The notes beneath the pieces were generated by a model that saw nothing but the letters and a program-made list of their open reading frames with translations, did no database searches and had not been told where the DNA came from. The position numbers and the translations under genes are program-made. Positions 42,301 to 55,098 of a DNA stretch of 64,000 nt are shown piece by piece. How positions within the stretch are numbered: position 1 is the stretch's first letter; every line of letters starts with the position of its first letter. Source of the DNA: Chloranthus sessilifolius (taxonomy: Eukaryota > Streptophyta > Magnoliopsida > Chloranthales > Chloranthaceae); assembly GCA_021018995.1 (NCBI GenBank), contig CM037588.1:36391000-36454999 (forward strand). The letters run 5' to 3'.

Positions 42301-45162
42301 GAATAGAATGTAAGCTTTATGGAAAAAAATTATTGGGAGGAGGTATAACACGATTGAAGGAGCATTTGGCTCACGTTAAGAGAGACAAAAGGATGTCCCA
42401 ATGTATCAAGAGAGGTGAGAAATTTTATTAGAGCCAGTATGCAAGTAGCTAAGGGAAAGAAAAAAGCAGAAGCCGGCCGGGATAGAGAAATGTATGAGAG
42501 AATAAGGAGGGGAGATCCAAAGTTTTCTGTACCTGGACCTGAGGATGATGAGGATGTGGTTGTGGTGACAGCAAGAGTCATAAGGGGCAGTGCTAGAGAA
42601 GCACGACAGCGACGAGATCAGGAAGAAACCAATTATCGGTTTCGGTCCAACTTGAAGGCTCATCCATGTCTGTTGCTAGTGGTGGATCTAGTCATAGGAC
42701 ACATGATGATGATGATGAGGACATTCAGGGGATTGCCAGGTTGCGTCGGTCAACATCCGTGAGGGAAACCAAGCCGTCTACTACAAGTCGTACTTCAGGT
42801 CCCATGGATTCGTTCATGGATCGGACAGAAAGCTCCAAACAAACTAAATTGAGTGCAATCTCATTGAAAAAATATGGGTAGAGACTTGAAAAATCGATTG
42901 TAAAGTTCGTGATATACAATCACATTCTAAGTCAGGTTATGAAGTCACCGTACTTTAAAAGTATGATTGATACAAGTGCAAAAACTAGTCCATAAGTTAA
43001 AAAGCCTTCAGCATACGAGGTATCTGGGCCCTTACTAAATGATGAGTACGAGGCGATAGGAGCTTATTTGAAGAGTTTTGAGGAAGTATGGGATGAGAGA
43101 GGTTGCACAATCATGTGCGACGGTGGACATGATGCTATTAAACACATGAAGACGGTTGATTACCTCTTTCAACTAATGGATAAGGTAGTTGAAAAAATTG
43201 GAGAGAAGCAGGTTGTACAGGTGGTAACAGACAATGCCACCATTTACAAAGCCGCAAGAAGGCAGTTAAAGTTGAAAAGACCTCACTTGTACTAGACTCC
43301 GTATGTCGCTCATAGCACGGACCTCATTCTTGAGGATTTGAGAGAAAAGCAAGGCACAGGCAACTATTCAGAAGGGAAGAACGAATACTTCTTACCTGTA
43401 CAACAGTGACAAGTTAGTGAATTTAATGAGAGACTTCACTAAGAATGAGCTGCTCCGGCCTATAATTACACATTTTGCGACATAATTTCTAGCCTTATAG
43501 AGCTTGGCTAGATATAGGCGTGAGCTAAAAAGCATGGTAACCACCTGGTCAACGTCACTACCCCGTTGGTACAAGTGTTGAGGTTGGTAGATGATGATTT
43601 GAAACCAACAATGAGGTATGTTTACGAATCAATGGACAAGGCAAAATTGGCTACTAAAATCAAATGCCCTAGCTGCAGGTATAACATGTTAAACTGCTTA
43701 TGTAGTGATTTATATTTATTTATTATTTTTCATATTATTTACTGTTTCCATATACTGATAAGATTGTTCATAATTTATGTATAGCACACTACTTGAATCC
43801 GGCCTTCCAATATATGCGACGCTTCGAGTTGAGTGAGGTCGATGAAGTGTACAGCGGTTTGCTCAATGTGATCCAACGAATGCTCCCTGAGTTGGCAGAC
43901 CAAGGTCAAGCCATAAGAGACATGAATAATCATACCTTATAACTAATAAGTCAAATGTCATATGATCTGTTTATTGATATGTGGGGTTATTGAATTCCAT
44001 ATTTGTAGATTGGCATGTTCCGCAAGAAATATGGGTCATTTGGGACGAGGTTAGCGCAATCCCAAATCTAGCATGATAAACCTGCTGATTGGTGGATGCA
44101 CTATGGAGGTGACGGTCCGATACTAAGGCGGGTTACAATGCACTTTTATCGCAAGCATGTTCCTAGTCCAACTGTGAGCGGAATTGGAGTACATTCTTTC
44201 TCATTCACACAAAGACAAAGAATAGGCTAACTATGGAACGATTGGAAAAATTAGTCTACTGTCCCTACAAAATGCGATTAAGGATCAGGAATATGCAGAG
44301 GACCAACCGCGGTAAGCAATTATATGAAGTCTTAGTTCATACAAGTTTTATTTGATGTAATTGACGAGGCATATACTAATTCATCTATCATATTCTACCT
44401 TACAGATAGTGAACCATCGAGTTGGATTATATATTCACGAAGGATGACACTTTGAATCAATGGATGGAAGAGAGAGAAGAGCCAGTGTTGGATAGTAAGA
44501 GCACTGCATGGCCGAACAATGCTGAAACAAAAGCGAAGGAGCAAGCTTCCCAACGACCGAGGCGGAAAAGATTGAATTGTCATTCAATGATTGGATCTAA
44601 TGACGAAACGCAACACGGAAGTGATAATGACGATGATGGGAGTGATGGTGGGGGTGATGGTGGAAGCGATGAAACCCACGTTGGCACTAGTGGAGAGGAT
44701 GATATTGATCCCTCTTATTATTGTGGAGGTATTGCCGCATGGGATGATAAACCGGTAACAATGTTTAACACTCCTACATTTAGAGGTAGAGGGGTTGAAA
44801 GAAGAGGAGCGTCAGAATCTTATCAAACACTACCACCACCACAAGGTCCACAAGATGATTTGGGTTATATGACTTCTAGCTTCAAAGGATTTAGTTTGGA
44901 AAACACCGAAGATTCAACAACTAGTAACCCATACTACCGATGTCAACCAACCTACCCCGGGCCATATGACTTTGTTGGTCAAATTTTTGGAGGACCGACC
45001 TTTACGTATTGCACTAAGCCATATTCCTCGCTACTGTCTCAGTTTCAAGGGAAGACATATGATAATGGGTATCAATATGGCCAACAATATAGGGAAAGCT
45101 CGCGCACTGATAATGATCATCACGAGGGTCAAGAACCACCACGCAATCCAATGTGGCTTTAA
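42301..45162 (+). pseudogene. hAT transposase (BED, DUF659, hATC), decayed
   Basis: Fragments in order: a BED-finger-like GGGITRLKEHLAHVKRDKRM (about 42340-42400); a linker with EDDEDVVVVTARVIRGSARE; the DUF659 region (about 42880-43340) with APSGYE-like PSAYEVSGPLLNDEYEAIGA, GCTIMCDG and VVQVVTDNA; the dimerisation region CERNWSTFFLIHTKTKNRLT (about 44175-44240) followed by RLEKLVYCPYKMRLRIRNMQ; and an acidic C-terminal frame at 44422-45162 (MDYIFTKDDTLNQWMEEREE). In relatives MCDGWTD.GR... leads to about 25 more residues before 'SVDAS'; here MCDG joins almost directly to HDAIKHMKTVDY, an internal deletion. There are stops and frame changes between blocks, such as after KLSAISLKKYG and before TPYVAH. 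A probable intron precedes the last frame. Confidence 0.8.
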
Positions 45163-45714
45163 AGTAAGTTTTACATGTACAATGGATTTTTTTATCTATG
45201 ATTGACATAAATTTTTTTACATAGCTTCTTTGACAAACATATATCCAATGGAATCTTTGGAAAATTACATTTTATGTTATAGTATGCTATAAGAAGTAGT
45301 AATATTTAAGTGCACTTATTAAGTTGATGATTAAGTAGGGATTTAGGATAGTGAATGAGTCAACTGGAAGAATATCGAGTTTGCATGAATCAGTGGTCAG
45401 GGTTGCCAATGATTTGATATTTTGATCCACATGTTTTTTTTAATTTTGAAAAAGCACAATGAAAATATAAGCATCAAATAAACCTTAAATAAATTTTAAA
45501 ATTTTTGAAATAAATAGAAAACCATTAAACATAATTTTCTTGATTTTTTTAGTATTTTTTGGGATTTTTTTGAAGGAAAAAAATGTATCAAAACGATACA
45601 TTGAATGTATCGCCAATACATTCAATGTATCGGACGATACCCGATACATATCGTCCTAGAGTGATGGACGATACGTATCAGAATTCTTGGACTTTGATCC
45701 ATTGCTTGCACCCC

Positions 45715-46644
45715 CATGGATCCCAACAAGATAAAAGCCTTACTTAGAGACCATATGTCTAGGGTGTCTGCCCTTCGAGCCCAGATGCAAACTCAGCATG
45801 AGGCTTTAAAAATCCATAGTCGGACCTCCAAGGGTTCAGATGGAAATAGAGTTAGGGGATACCCACATCATTAGGAACCCAACTACGACCCTGTGAAGAA
45901 GTTTCTAAAATCCATTCAAGATGAGGTTCCAAATTTGGAGGGATGGATGAATCCCAAAACCTTTGTGGAATGGTTGTCTAATATAGCGGACTATTTTGAT
46001 TGGTATGGCAGACCAAACGAGTACAAATTTAGGCTAGTGAAAATAAAGTTGAAGGGTATTGCCAAACAATTTTGGAATCACATGGAACGTCGTACTGTGT
46101 CTCTTCAGAATAAACTCATCTCCACATGGGAAGACATGAAGATGAAACTAATCGAAAAGTATGTTCCTTTCCTTTAACACACCGTCACCTTCTACAGAGT
46201 TTGAAAACCAAGACAAATATGTGTCCTGATTGCTCTAAGTGTTATGGGTTCGGACATTGTGCATACCAATGCCCCACAAAATTTCTCACTCCGAATTTAT
46301 TGACTAAAAGAGAGTCCTAAGGGGCCAAAAAAAGGGAAAGTGGAAGAAATTCTGTATGACCTTAGCACCATGATGAGTGAAGGGGAGATAGAAGAAGCTG
46401 ATGAAAGTCTAGTTTGCATTAAAAAAACTTTTATTTCCCTCGTGAGTAGTGATGTTGAGTCGCTCCCACGTGAATCAACCAAGTCAGTTGTGCTCGAGTC
46501 CTTTGTTAGTAGAGTTAGGTACACTAGAGCCTTGAAAGTTGGTAGAACTGAATGCACACGAGTCACTTGCATGTGTCATTGGTATCCGTAGAGTTGGGTG
46601 CACACGACTTGGTAGTGCCCGTTGAGTCGAATACACGAGTCCAT
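45715..46644 (+). pseudogene. G3 gag region
   Basis: Starts ATGGATCCCAACAAGATAAA and has FLKSIQDEVPNLEGWMNPKT and a CCHC knuckle CPDCSKCYGFGHCAYQCP near 46225-46275, close to the G2 gag. It ends at the Tat insertion with the target copy tccat. Confidence 0.75.
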
Positions 46645-46890
46645 TGTTGACTGAGAATTTTTGGAATCGGGAACTCCTTTCTTCCACTTAATCTCAATAA
46701 AATAAATTTATAGAGGGAATTAGGAAAGGAGACTCTATTTATAGTCTTTCCTTTTACCAATCCTATTCAAAATAGGACTTAAAGTTCTAAGATTCTCCTT
46801 TTAAACAATCCTACTCTAAATAGGACTTTAAGTCCTAAGTTTTTCCTTTTAACAAATCTATTCCAAATAAGACTTTAAGTCCTAAGTTAT

Positions 46891-47900
46891 GTCAGGCACG
46901 TAAGTGACTAGATATCATACTTAGGCACCTAAGTGCTTAAGATAATCGTACTTAGGCACCTAGGTGCCTAGAAAATCGTAATTAGGCACCTAGGTGCCTA
47001 AATATCATAATTAGGCACCTATCACAATTAGGCACCTAGGTGCCTAGATAATCGTAATTAGGCACCTAAGTACCCAAAAAATAATAATTAGACACCTAGG
47101 TGTCTAGATAATCATACTTAGGCACCTAGGTGCCGAAAAAATCGTAATTAGGCACCTACGTGCCTAGAAAATCGTACTTAGGCACCTAGGTGCCTAGATA
47201 TCATACTTAGGCACCTATGTGCCTAGATAATTATAATTAGGCACCTAGGTGCCTAAATAATCGGAATTAGGCACCTAAGTGCCTAGAAAACATACTTAGG
47301 CATTTATATGCCTAAATTTCATTCTTAGGCACCTAGGTGCTTAGAAAAAAATACTTAGGCACCTAGGTGCCTAAATTTCATTATTAGGCACCTAGGTGCT
47401 TAGATATCATATTTAGGCATCTAGGTGCCTAGAAAACATACTTAGACACCTAGGTGCCTAAAATTTCATTCTTAGGCAACCTAGGTGCCTAGATATCATA
47501 GTTAGGCACCTAGGTGCCTAGAAAACACCTAAAGCACCTAGGTGCCTAAATTTCATTCTTAAGCACTCAAGTGTCTAGATATCATAGTTAAGCACCTAGG
47601 TGCCTAGAAAAACATACTTAGGCACCTAGATGCCTAAATTTCATTCTTAGGCACCTAGGTGCCTAGAAAACACCTAAAGCACTTAGGTGCCTAAATTTCA
47701 TTCTTAAGCACTCAAGTGCCTAGATATCATAATTAAGCACCTAGGTGCCTAGAAAACATACTTAGGCACCTACGTGCCTAAATAACATAGTTAGGCACCT
47801 ATGTGCCTAGAAAAACATACTTAGGCACCTAGATGCCTAAATTTCATTCTTAGGCACCTAGGTGCCTAAATAACTTATTTAGGCAACTACGTGCCTAAGC
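46891..47900. repeat. Palindromic minisatellite in T1 left LTR
   Basis: About 34 copies of a roughly 29-30 bp unit, 'ttaggcacctaggtgcctag' plus an AT-rich spacer such as 'atatcata' or 'aaatttcatt'. Every unit has a perfect or near-perfect palindrome, TAGGCACCTAGGTGCCTA. Spacers fall into a few recurring types, giving a higher-order pattern in places. Confidence 0.9.
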
Positions 47901-48529
47901 GGTTTTGAGAAAAGACTTGCGTCTGCGAGAATAATTTTTTCTCAATCCGCGTGAAAGCAAAAAGTTACACATCTCTCACAATCGTTCATTTCATGAAAAC
48001 CTTACGGGAACCGAAGGATAATAACTTCTATAACCGCTACAATAAATCTATAAATAGGAGATCCGTCCTCAACTGTAGGGACCGAAAAATTCTTATAAGA
48101 AACCTCTACCGAAAATATTTCCAACTTTTCTTACAAAAGATTTTTAGTATCTCCGAGATTTTTTCTATTCCTTTCTTTTTTTATTTTTATTTTAAAAGTT
48201 GACGGAAGGAATAAGTCGGAGTGGAGACACTAAAGATAAGGGCTACGGCCCTTACCTAAAAGTGATACGCTTAGGTTAAGAGCTATGGCTCTTACCTAAG
48301 TAGGATTTATAGTTACAATTTAGGATTACGAATTGCAACCACAAATTTGATATTCATACGGATTGCAATCACTAACTCAAAGAACGATTCCAGACTATGA
48401 CACCCGAAATATTCATCTACGACGACTCATTTACCGAATCTGAATTATGTCCCGAAATTAGAGTTTCCCTCGCGGTTCGGATCATCATTCCCTCAAATGT
48501 AGGGTTTGTTGGACCTTAACATCGAGATC

Positions 48530-49100
48530 GAAAATTCTTTTACGATAGATTATCCGACTTTTGGTCAAACGATCATAATATGATATTGTAACGAGATCCA
48601 ACGGTAGATTTATTCCATATTGACCAGATCTTGTGATTCTAGTCAAATCTAACGGTGGACTTGTTGACTTTTGGTCAAACGATCATAATGCGAGATCGTA
48701 ACAAGATCCAACAGTGGATTTATTGCATATTGATCAGATCTTGTGATTCTAGTCAAATCTAATGGTGGACTCGTTGACTTTCGATCAACCGATCATAATG
48801 CGAGATCGTAATGAGATCCAACGATGGATTTATTGCATATCGACCAGATCTTGCGATTATGGTCAAATCTAACGGTAGAATCATTGACTTTTGGTCAAAT
48901 GATCATAATGCTAGATCGTAACAAGATCCAACAGTGGATTTATTATATATTGACCAGATCTTATGAATTTGATCATATCCAACGGTAGATTCGTTGACTT
49001 TTGGTGAAACAATCATAATGCGATTGTAACGAGATCCAACAATGAATTTACCATACATCGACCAAATCTTAGGATATTGGTCAAATCCAATGGTAAAACC
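48530..49100. repeat. About 118-bp tandem repeat in T1 left LTR
   Basis: About five units built on 'ttgacttttggtcaaacgat', 'gagatcgtaacgagatccaa' and 'gaccagatcttgtgattctg'. Matched at 61930-62470 in the right LTR. Confidence 0.8.
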
Positions 49101-49801
49101 ATTATAAAATAATCTATGATCGTCAAATTTTAAAGAATTTAGCGATATCTAACTCATGATTAGACACTATCATTGAAAGTGATAACTCCGTTCATAACCA
49201 GTTGCCCGAAGTATAGATTTAATTTTCGAACTCATCTTTGAAACCAGAGAACAAGATATCGTTTTAAGGCTCGTCCACGAATTTCTTGCTCCAGTAATGA
49301 TTGTGCTTTTTGATCTGATGGAACCGACTTTTGGAGGAGGGGTTCTCCCATCCGTCATCCCCTATTTCATATTTCTCAAATCTCCGATGAAGATAATCTG
49401 TTATGCATCTATCTCATGACGGATTGAAAATGTCGATGAAGACTTAGAATTAGATTTTTAGTTTGTTTATTTCAGAGATGTAATTACGTTATTTTTTTTT
49501 TTTTAGTAGCTTTTAATAAAAAGTATTCAATTTTGATGTAATTAACGGAGAATCGATTGCGATACCTAGAAGTGTAAGGTCTGCCATTTTAATAAAACCC
49601 ACTCCTAGCGAGGGGAAATTTGTTATGACTGATTTGTGTTAGATTTATATTCTACGCAAATTTATTGTTTACAAATTTTTGGCACGCCCAGTGGGACCCA
49701 CTTCTCTCATCTTTAAGCTACTTAATAAAACAAATTATCTGAAATAAAATATGGGTATAATAAACTATAAAGCTTTGGTTATTCCATGATTTTTCATTTT
49801 A

Positions 49802-50173
49802 ATGGCTGGTTATTCCATGCAGATATTCACCGAATTTACTCCATCAAACAATTCAATGGAATTTGGAAAGAATGTTACTCACTCCTCTTCATCAAGAGTT
49901 CGTCGTGTGATGCTGGCTCGACCTCAAACTGAAGAAGTCATACTCCGCCGATCAACTCGTCTTATGGCACGAACCAATCTGGAAGAAAAATACGCTCAAC
50001 AGGAAGAACTAGATTCTCCCAAGTCCTTCACTAGTACTGACAACCCACTTTACGGGGACTCGGACTCTATCTTTTCCAAAGATGAGTTCCTTGAGGTCCG
50101 ATCGCAATCAGCCTCAGTGAGCCCACCAAGAACTCCGAGGTCTAATCAGTCTTATCCGATGAATTCCTCGTGA
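49802..50173 (+). pseudogene. T1 leader open frame
   Basis: A 123-codon frame, starting MAGYSMQIFTEFTPSNNSME and rich in S, T, P and R, between the primer site and gag. It resembles no domain I know; Tat elements often carry an extra frame here. Confidence 0.45.
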
Positions 50174-50501
50174 TCACCTACCTGACTACATCACATGTCT
50201 GAATTATTGCTGCATCACCCATCACCCCTCGTTCGTCGAGCTCCCTTCAATCCAATCTCAACAGATCATCCATCAGATTAGTGACTCCAGACATCCCTAC
50301 GGTACTTCAAGTGATGGTTTTGACAACAGAAGAAAGCGCCAACATCCTTAAACAACTAGAGCAGATGCGTCAAACAATCGCAGCTTGCGATACATAGATA
50401 GTTGTGCTGATTGAGAGAATAATCGAAAAGAGACGGAAGAAAATATATCCCTCAACAAAGTCCAGAGCCTGATTTTCGAGAATCTTAAAGGTTATCGGAA
50501 A

Positions 50502-51680
50502 GTGTCGGATAGTTCCCAGACATATCGCAAGTCGTATCCGCCAAAAATTGACGAAGTTCCATTTCCACCTAAGTACAAACAACCAAAGTTCTCCCAGTAC
50601 AGTGGCAGTGGTGCCCCACTCGAGCATTTGGCCCACTTCCTCTCAGCTTGTGGTGACACTTCAAAAAGCGACACTTTGCTTTTGCGACAATTTGTGCAAA
50701 CTCTTAACGGAGCTACATTCACATGGTACACGAAGCTTTCACCAGAGTCAATATCGACCTGGAAAGAGATGGAAGAGGCATTCTTGAAGAGATTCGTTAG
50801 AACTCAGAGATCCGTAGGGGTCGCTAAGTTGTCACAATTGAAGCAACGACCAAATGAAAAGGTCGTCAATTATATTACACGGTGGAGAAACCTTAGCATC
50901 CATTGCAAGCACAAGTTTGAAGAAGCAGTACAAACGTGACTGGCTGGCATGAGACAAGAATTAGCAGTCCCTTACTATGGACATTCCATGAGTTTCGAAG
51001 ATCTCGCTACACGAACTTCAAAACTCGAAAGTTTCACCGGTTTAAACTCAAGGGGAAACCGAAAGGATCCTCCCATAGGAACAGAACGAAGAACAGAAAC
51101 GTCCACATCTTATCCTGCGACAATAGCAATCGGCAGCAGAGATCGTAATCAATTCGTTATGACCAAGCGAATAGAAGGATCCGAAAACAATCGATCAAAC
51201 AAAGCAGGTGGAGCTAGTAGTAGTTTTGCACCCCCTCAGAGATCAAACTGGTCTAAGGGCCAATCTCTTAAAGAAAAGAAAGATAAAAAGTATTCATTTA
51301 AGAGACGTCGAGGGCATCTTCGATGACATTATTGACGGTGGGATTATACAGCTACCAGAATCCCGCAGACCTGAAGAACAAAATAAAACAGACGATCCAC
51401 TATATTGTAAATATCATTGTGTGTTAGGGCACACGTTGAAAGATTGTTTCATATTTAAAAATAAGGTCCAGAGTCTTCTTGATTCTGGAGACATTACTTT
51501 TACTACAGAATCTCCTAAACAAGACAATGATAGCATTGTCACGACAAATATGATCACCTTCGGGGGTTTTCCACCCGTTCCTATCCTTGAAAAAAATCCG
51601 AACTATGCACTTCGGAACTTCATGAGTTCATTCCATCTTGCAAAGACTCTGATTCGTTGTTATCCGAGGATGAAGTAGGC
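50502..51680 (+). pseudogene. T1 gag region with zinc knuckle
   Basis: Plus-strand text includes YSGSGAPLEHLAHFLSACGD, FTWYTKLSPESISTWKEMEE and FVRTQRSVGVAKLSQLKQRP, typical of Tat gag. Later comes YCKYHCVLGHTLKDC, a knuckle-like Cys/His motif. Broken. Confidence 0.78.
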
Positions 51681-52148
51681 CCTGCCCACTATATTAGCTA
51701 GTGCAGGAAGAGAGAATGGAAATAGAGGGATGCTGCTCAGAATAAGAAAGTATTGATAGAAAGTGAAACAACTTGTTTCTTGAAAGAACTGATGCAAAAA
51801 AATGGTTTACCTGATTATCAACATCTTGTTACTGGAGGCACATCAGGATGGATTGACGATGATAGCCGGGGATGGAGGAAAACATCACCACCACCCCGTC
51901 CATAAGGTTCAATCCCTTTACAAGATGCACCGACGCCACATCCGTCGAGTGCAATTCCTTTAAAAGATGATCTATGGGAAAAGGCACTAGCCTACAATAG
52001 GCGGCAAGCACAGATACAACAAGCAGAAATCAAAGACTTATGGAAAAAGAAAACCTCTCTCCCGGAATGGAACTGGGGTTGTGATACCAAGTCCTTTATA
52101 AAAGAAGCCCAAGGTAAGCGACTCGAGTTTAACTGGTAAGAGTCATAT

Positions 52149-52979
52149 ATGGCAGATTCTCCTGATTCCGATGAGGGAAATTGGCATGTAGTACCCAAGA
52201 AGAAGAGAACGCCCAAAGTCGAAATTCCGTTAGAAACATCTGCAGATTTAAAGAAATATGGAGAAAGTAAAAAAAGAGAAGTAAAAAAGATCCTTTCGAA
52301 TTATACTACACTCCAAATGCTGAAGGATCGTAGAGAACGGGAAAGAGGAAAGAAAGTTCAACCGGAACCTATGAGACCACCGAAGAGAGTACAAAAGATG
52401 AAACTTGAACCTATGATAATTTATTTTTCATCATCATCATCTGAAGTGGAAATGGAAGAATTACAGCCACTCACATTGGGAGACTACATACCTCTCGAAT
52501 GTTCTAAAACAATTATGGACCAACATGAACCAGGTGTCGTTGATAGCAATGGAAAAACTCAAAAGAAGGAACCAAAATCTCAAATTGATATTAACACGAG
52601 TCAGATTAAGGATATTCGCATGAAGGATGTTATCAAATGCTCGTCTTCACCAGATGCTTATGAAGACAATTCATCGGATAATGAAGGTTGGCATAAAGTG
52701 GTTATTTCACGGAAAAAGGAGTTATCTAAACCAAACAATGTTGCTTCTTGCAACACAATTCAGATTGAAGAGGTAGATACTATAGAGCAACGTACTGATC
52801 GCCCGATTATACCTTATCGGCGTAAGTCAAAGAATCTTCTGTTTCGTCTACGGAAACTGTATCCCCACCTAAGGATGCAGAAGGTGCCGACAAGACAACC
52901 AAGCAAGGAGAAACGTCGTCATTCGACAAAAGCTCCAAGAATACCGATAAAGGCAAAGAAAAAGAAAATCCTGATGTAA
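52149..52979 (+). pseudogene. T1 spacer frame of unknown function
   Basis: A 276-codon frame, highly charged and lysine-rich, starting MADSPDSDEGNWHVVPKKKR and repeating the theme DNEGWHKVVISRKKE near residue 180. It has no enzyme motif. It lies between gag and protease. The two copies of (D)EGxWH.V suggest an internal duplication. Confidence 0.45.
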
Positions 52980-53017
52980 ATTATGATGTACTCTCTCATT
53001 TAAAGAAAGTACCTACT

Positions 53018-53634
53018 TTGCTTTCGATGTATGATGCGCTTTGTTTGTCTAGTAGCTTAAAGAAAATGTTGATAAAAACTCTCTCTAACCTGGACAAGTC
53101 CATTGAGGAAGTTTGCCAGGTAGAGACTAGCTTGGAAGACTTAGTTTGTACGATCACATTTTATGATGATGATCTCGAAACCAAACTTAAGTCACACAAT
53201 AGACCCCTCTTTATATCAGGTCTACTTGAAGACATTCGCCTTGCCAGACTCATGATAGATGGGGGGTCTGCTGTAAATTTGTTACCACTACATGTGTCAC
53301 ATAAAGTAGGACGAAATGTGAAAGACCTCTCACCCAATACTCTCATGATTCAAGGTTTCAATCAAAATAAACAAGGAACCTTAGGATCTATTCACTTACG
53401 ATTAGATATCGAAGAACTTCCTCTAATACCCAGTTCAATGTGATCAATGCTAATACATCATATAATGCGTTGTTGGGAAGACCCTGGTTACATCAATGTG
53501 GGGTTGTTCCATCCACACTCCATCAATGTTTTAAATATTTTCATAACAGCGAGCAAAAACAAGTAGCAGCTGATCCACAACCCTTCCACCCAGATGAAGC
53601 TCATTTCGCTGATGCAAAATTATATGAAATATAA
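53018..53634 (+). pseudogene. T1 aspartic protease region
   Basis: RLARLMIDGGSAVNLLPLHV is the retroviral-type protease active region (D[ST]G in most relatives), followed by NTLMIQGFNQNKQGTLGSIH and YNALLGRPWLHQCGVVPSTL, the Tat-type protease tail. Broken. Confidence 0.8.
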
Positions 53635-54465
53635 TTTTGCATCAACTTCATCTACACAAACTAGTGACTTCGAGTTATTGGATGAATACTCATCATTATC
53701 CGAGTCCTCGCCACTTAGACAAAAGTCACAGTAGGTAAGTTCTAAAACTCCTGTTAAGGAAACTATCCCTTTTAAAAGAAATTGATCTAAAAAGAAATTA
53801 GTTTCCTTCAAAACCCCGAAAGGAACCAAGATACCCTTCATCTCAGCTCCTTATTCCCAACCTCGGAGAAGAATCATTCTTAATAAGAAAACAATCCCTC
53901 CAAAAGCCAACTCTCGTATCAAAATTGTTAAAAACTTATCCTAAAACCTGAAACTTAGTTCCCCTCTATTAGCCTCTTTCACCAAGCCACTCACCCAAGT
54001 TGATTCGATACCCATCCAACCAGATTATAAGGATTCGAAAGAACCTCTTCAATTTACATGATACAGGAAAAAGACATCGAATATGATGAAAAAGATGGGA
54101 TATGATCTCTCAAAAGGAAGTCTAAATAATGGAGTAGGAATGGTTGCACCTTTCAATGCGATACCATCTCGTGCGCAGAAACAGGCAGCCTATAACGATG
54201 GATATTTACAGCCATTTAAAGGTGGTCTCGGGCACAGGCCTACAGTGATTCCCACAATATCTCGGATCCTATGTGATCTCTATCCCAGCCTCAGAAGAGC
54301 CTATTCCCGCTCCTCAACAGTTTGAAGAAGGAATACAAACCACCGTTGATGACCTACAAGAAGTCAACTTGGGAACTCCTGAAGATCCTCAATTTACCTA
54401 TGTGAGTGTCGCACTCGCTGCAGAGGAAATGGTAACTTATACCGATTTTCTAAAGAAGAATCGAT

Positions 54466-55089
54466 GTGTTTGCATGGGCATATCATGATATGCCAGGATT
54501 AGATGTCAAAATTGCCACTCACAAATTAGTTGTCAATCCTGACATCAAACCTTTTAAACAAGCTCAAAGGCGACTTCATCCAGATGTAACCATAAAGGTA
54601 GAAGCAGAAATCGACAAGTTAGCCAACGCAGACTTTATCCGTGAAGTAAAATATCCAACATGGGTTGCTAACGTAGTCCCAGTCAAGAAGAAGAACGGTC
54701 AAATTAGGGTATGTATTGATTTCAAAGATCTCAATGCAGCATGTCCCAAGGATGAATTCCCCTTGCCTATTTCAGAACTCTTGATCAATTCTATTGTCGG
54801 TTGTGAAGTCATGTCCTTCATGGATGGATACTCCAGATACAACCAAATACAAATGGCACCTAGAGATGAAGAACTAATAGTTTTCCGAACCCCAAGGGGA
54901 ATCTTTTGTTATAAAGTCATGCCATTTGGACTAAAAAAGGCTGGAGCTACTTATCAACGTGCAATGACGAAGATATTCAAGGAATTGCTACACGAAATAG
55001 CCGAATGCTACGTAGATGACCTCGTAATAAAATCAAAGAAAAGAGGTGATCACTTTGCCCACCTATATCAAATATTTTGTAAACTCTGA
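54466..55089 (+). pseudogene. T1 reverse transcriptase
   Basis: Recognised blocks: NVVPVKKKNGQIRVCIDFKD LNAACPKD in sequence, YSRYNQIQMAPRDEE, YKVMPFGLKKAGATYQRAMT and CYVDDLVIKSK, the YVDD catalytic block. Part of the broken pol. Confidence 0.88.
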
Positions 55090-55098
55090 AAGTACAAC

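Larger units (their letters stand above)
40641..45704 (+). mobile_element. hAT transposon, 5.06 kb, inactive
   Basis: A DNA transposon with 8-bp target duplications cttgcacc at 40633-40640 and 45705-45712, inserted in the leader of G3. The ends read AATGGGTCAAATATCG (left) and, inverted, CAATGGATCAAAGTCC (right). Subterminal regions are packed with palindromes: 'ttatcggacgataa' words on the left (40740-40950) and 'atacattgaatgtat' plus 'cgatacgtat' on the right (45590-45680). A plus-strand transposase of the BED/DUF659/hATC plant type lies at about 42300-45162. Autonomous plant hATs usually range around 3-5 kb. Confidence 0.85.
46645..49673 (+). repeat. T1 left (5') LTR
   Basis: 3029 bp with two tandem arrays: the 'ggcacctaggtgcc' array at 46891-47900 and a roughly 118-bp repeat at about 48530-49100. 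'ctataaataggag' near 48049 is a plausible TATA region. Directly after the LTR comes 'tttttggcacgcccagtggg', the primer-site region. Confidence 0.87.

Noticed and set aside
42330-42663. Minus-strand serine-rich frames
   Set aside because: Antisense shadows of the hAT transposase frame at 42415-42762.
46891-47900. Regular palindromic repeats that look like a CRISPR array
   Set aside because: Spacers are short, AT-rich and themselves repeated; the array lies in a plant LTR and no cas genes exist. It is a minisatellite.
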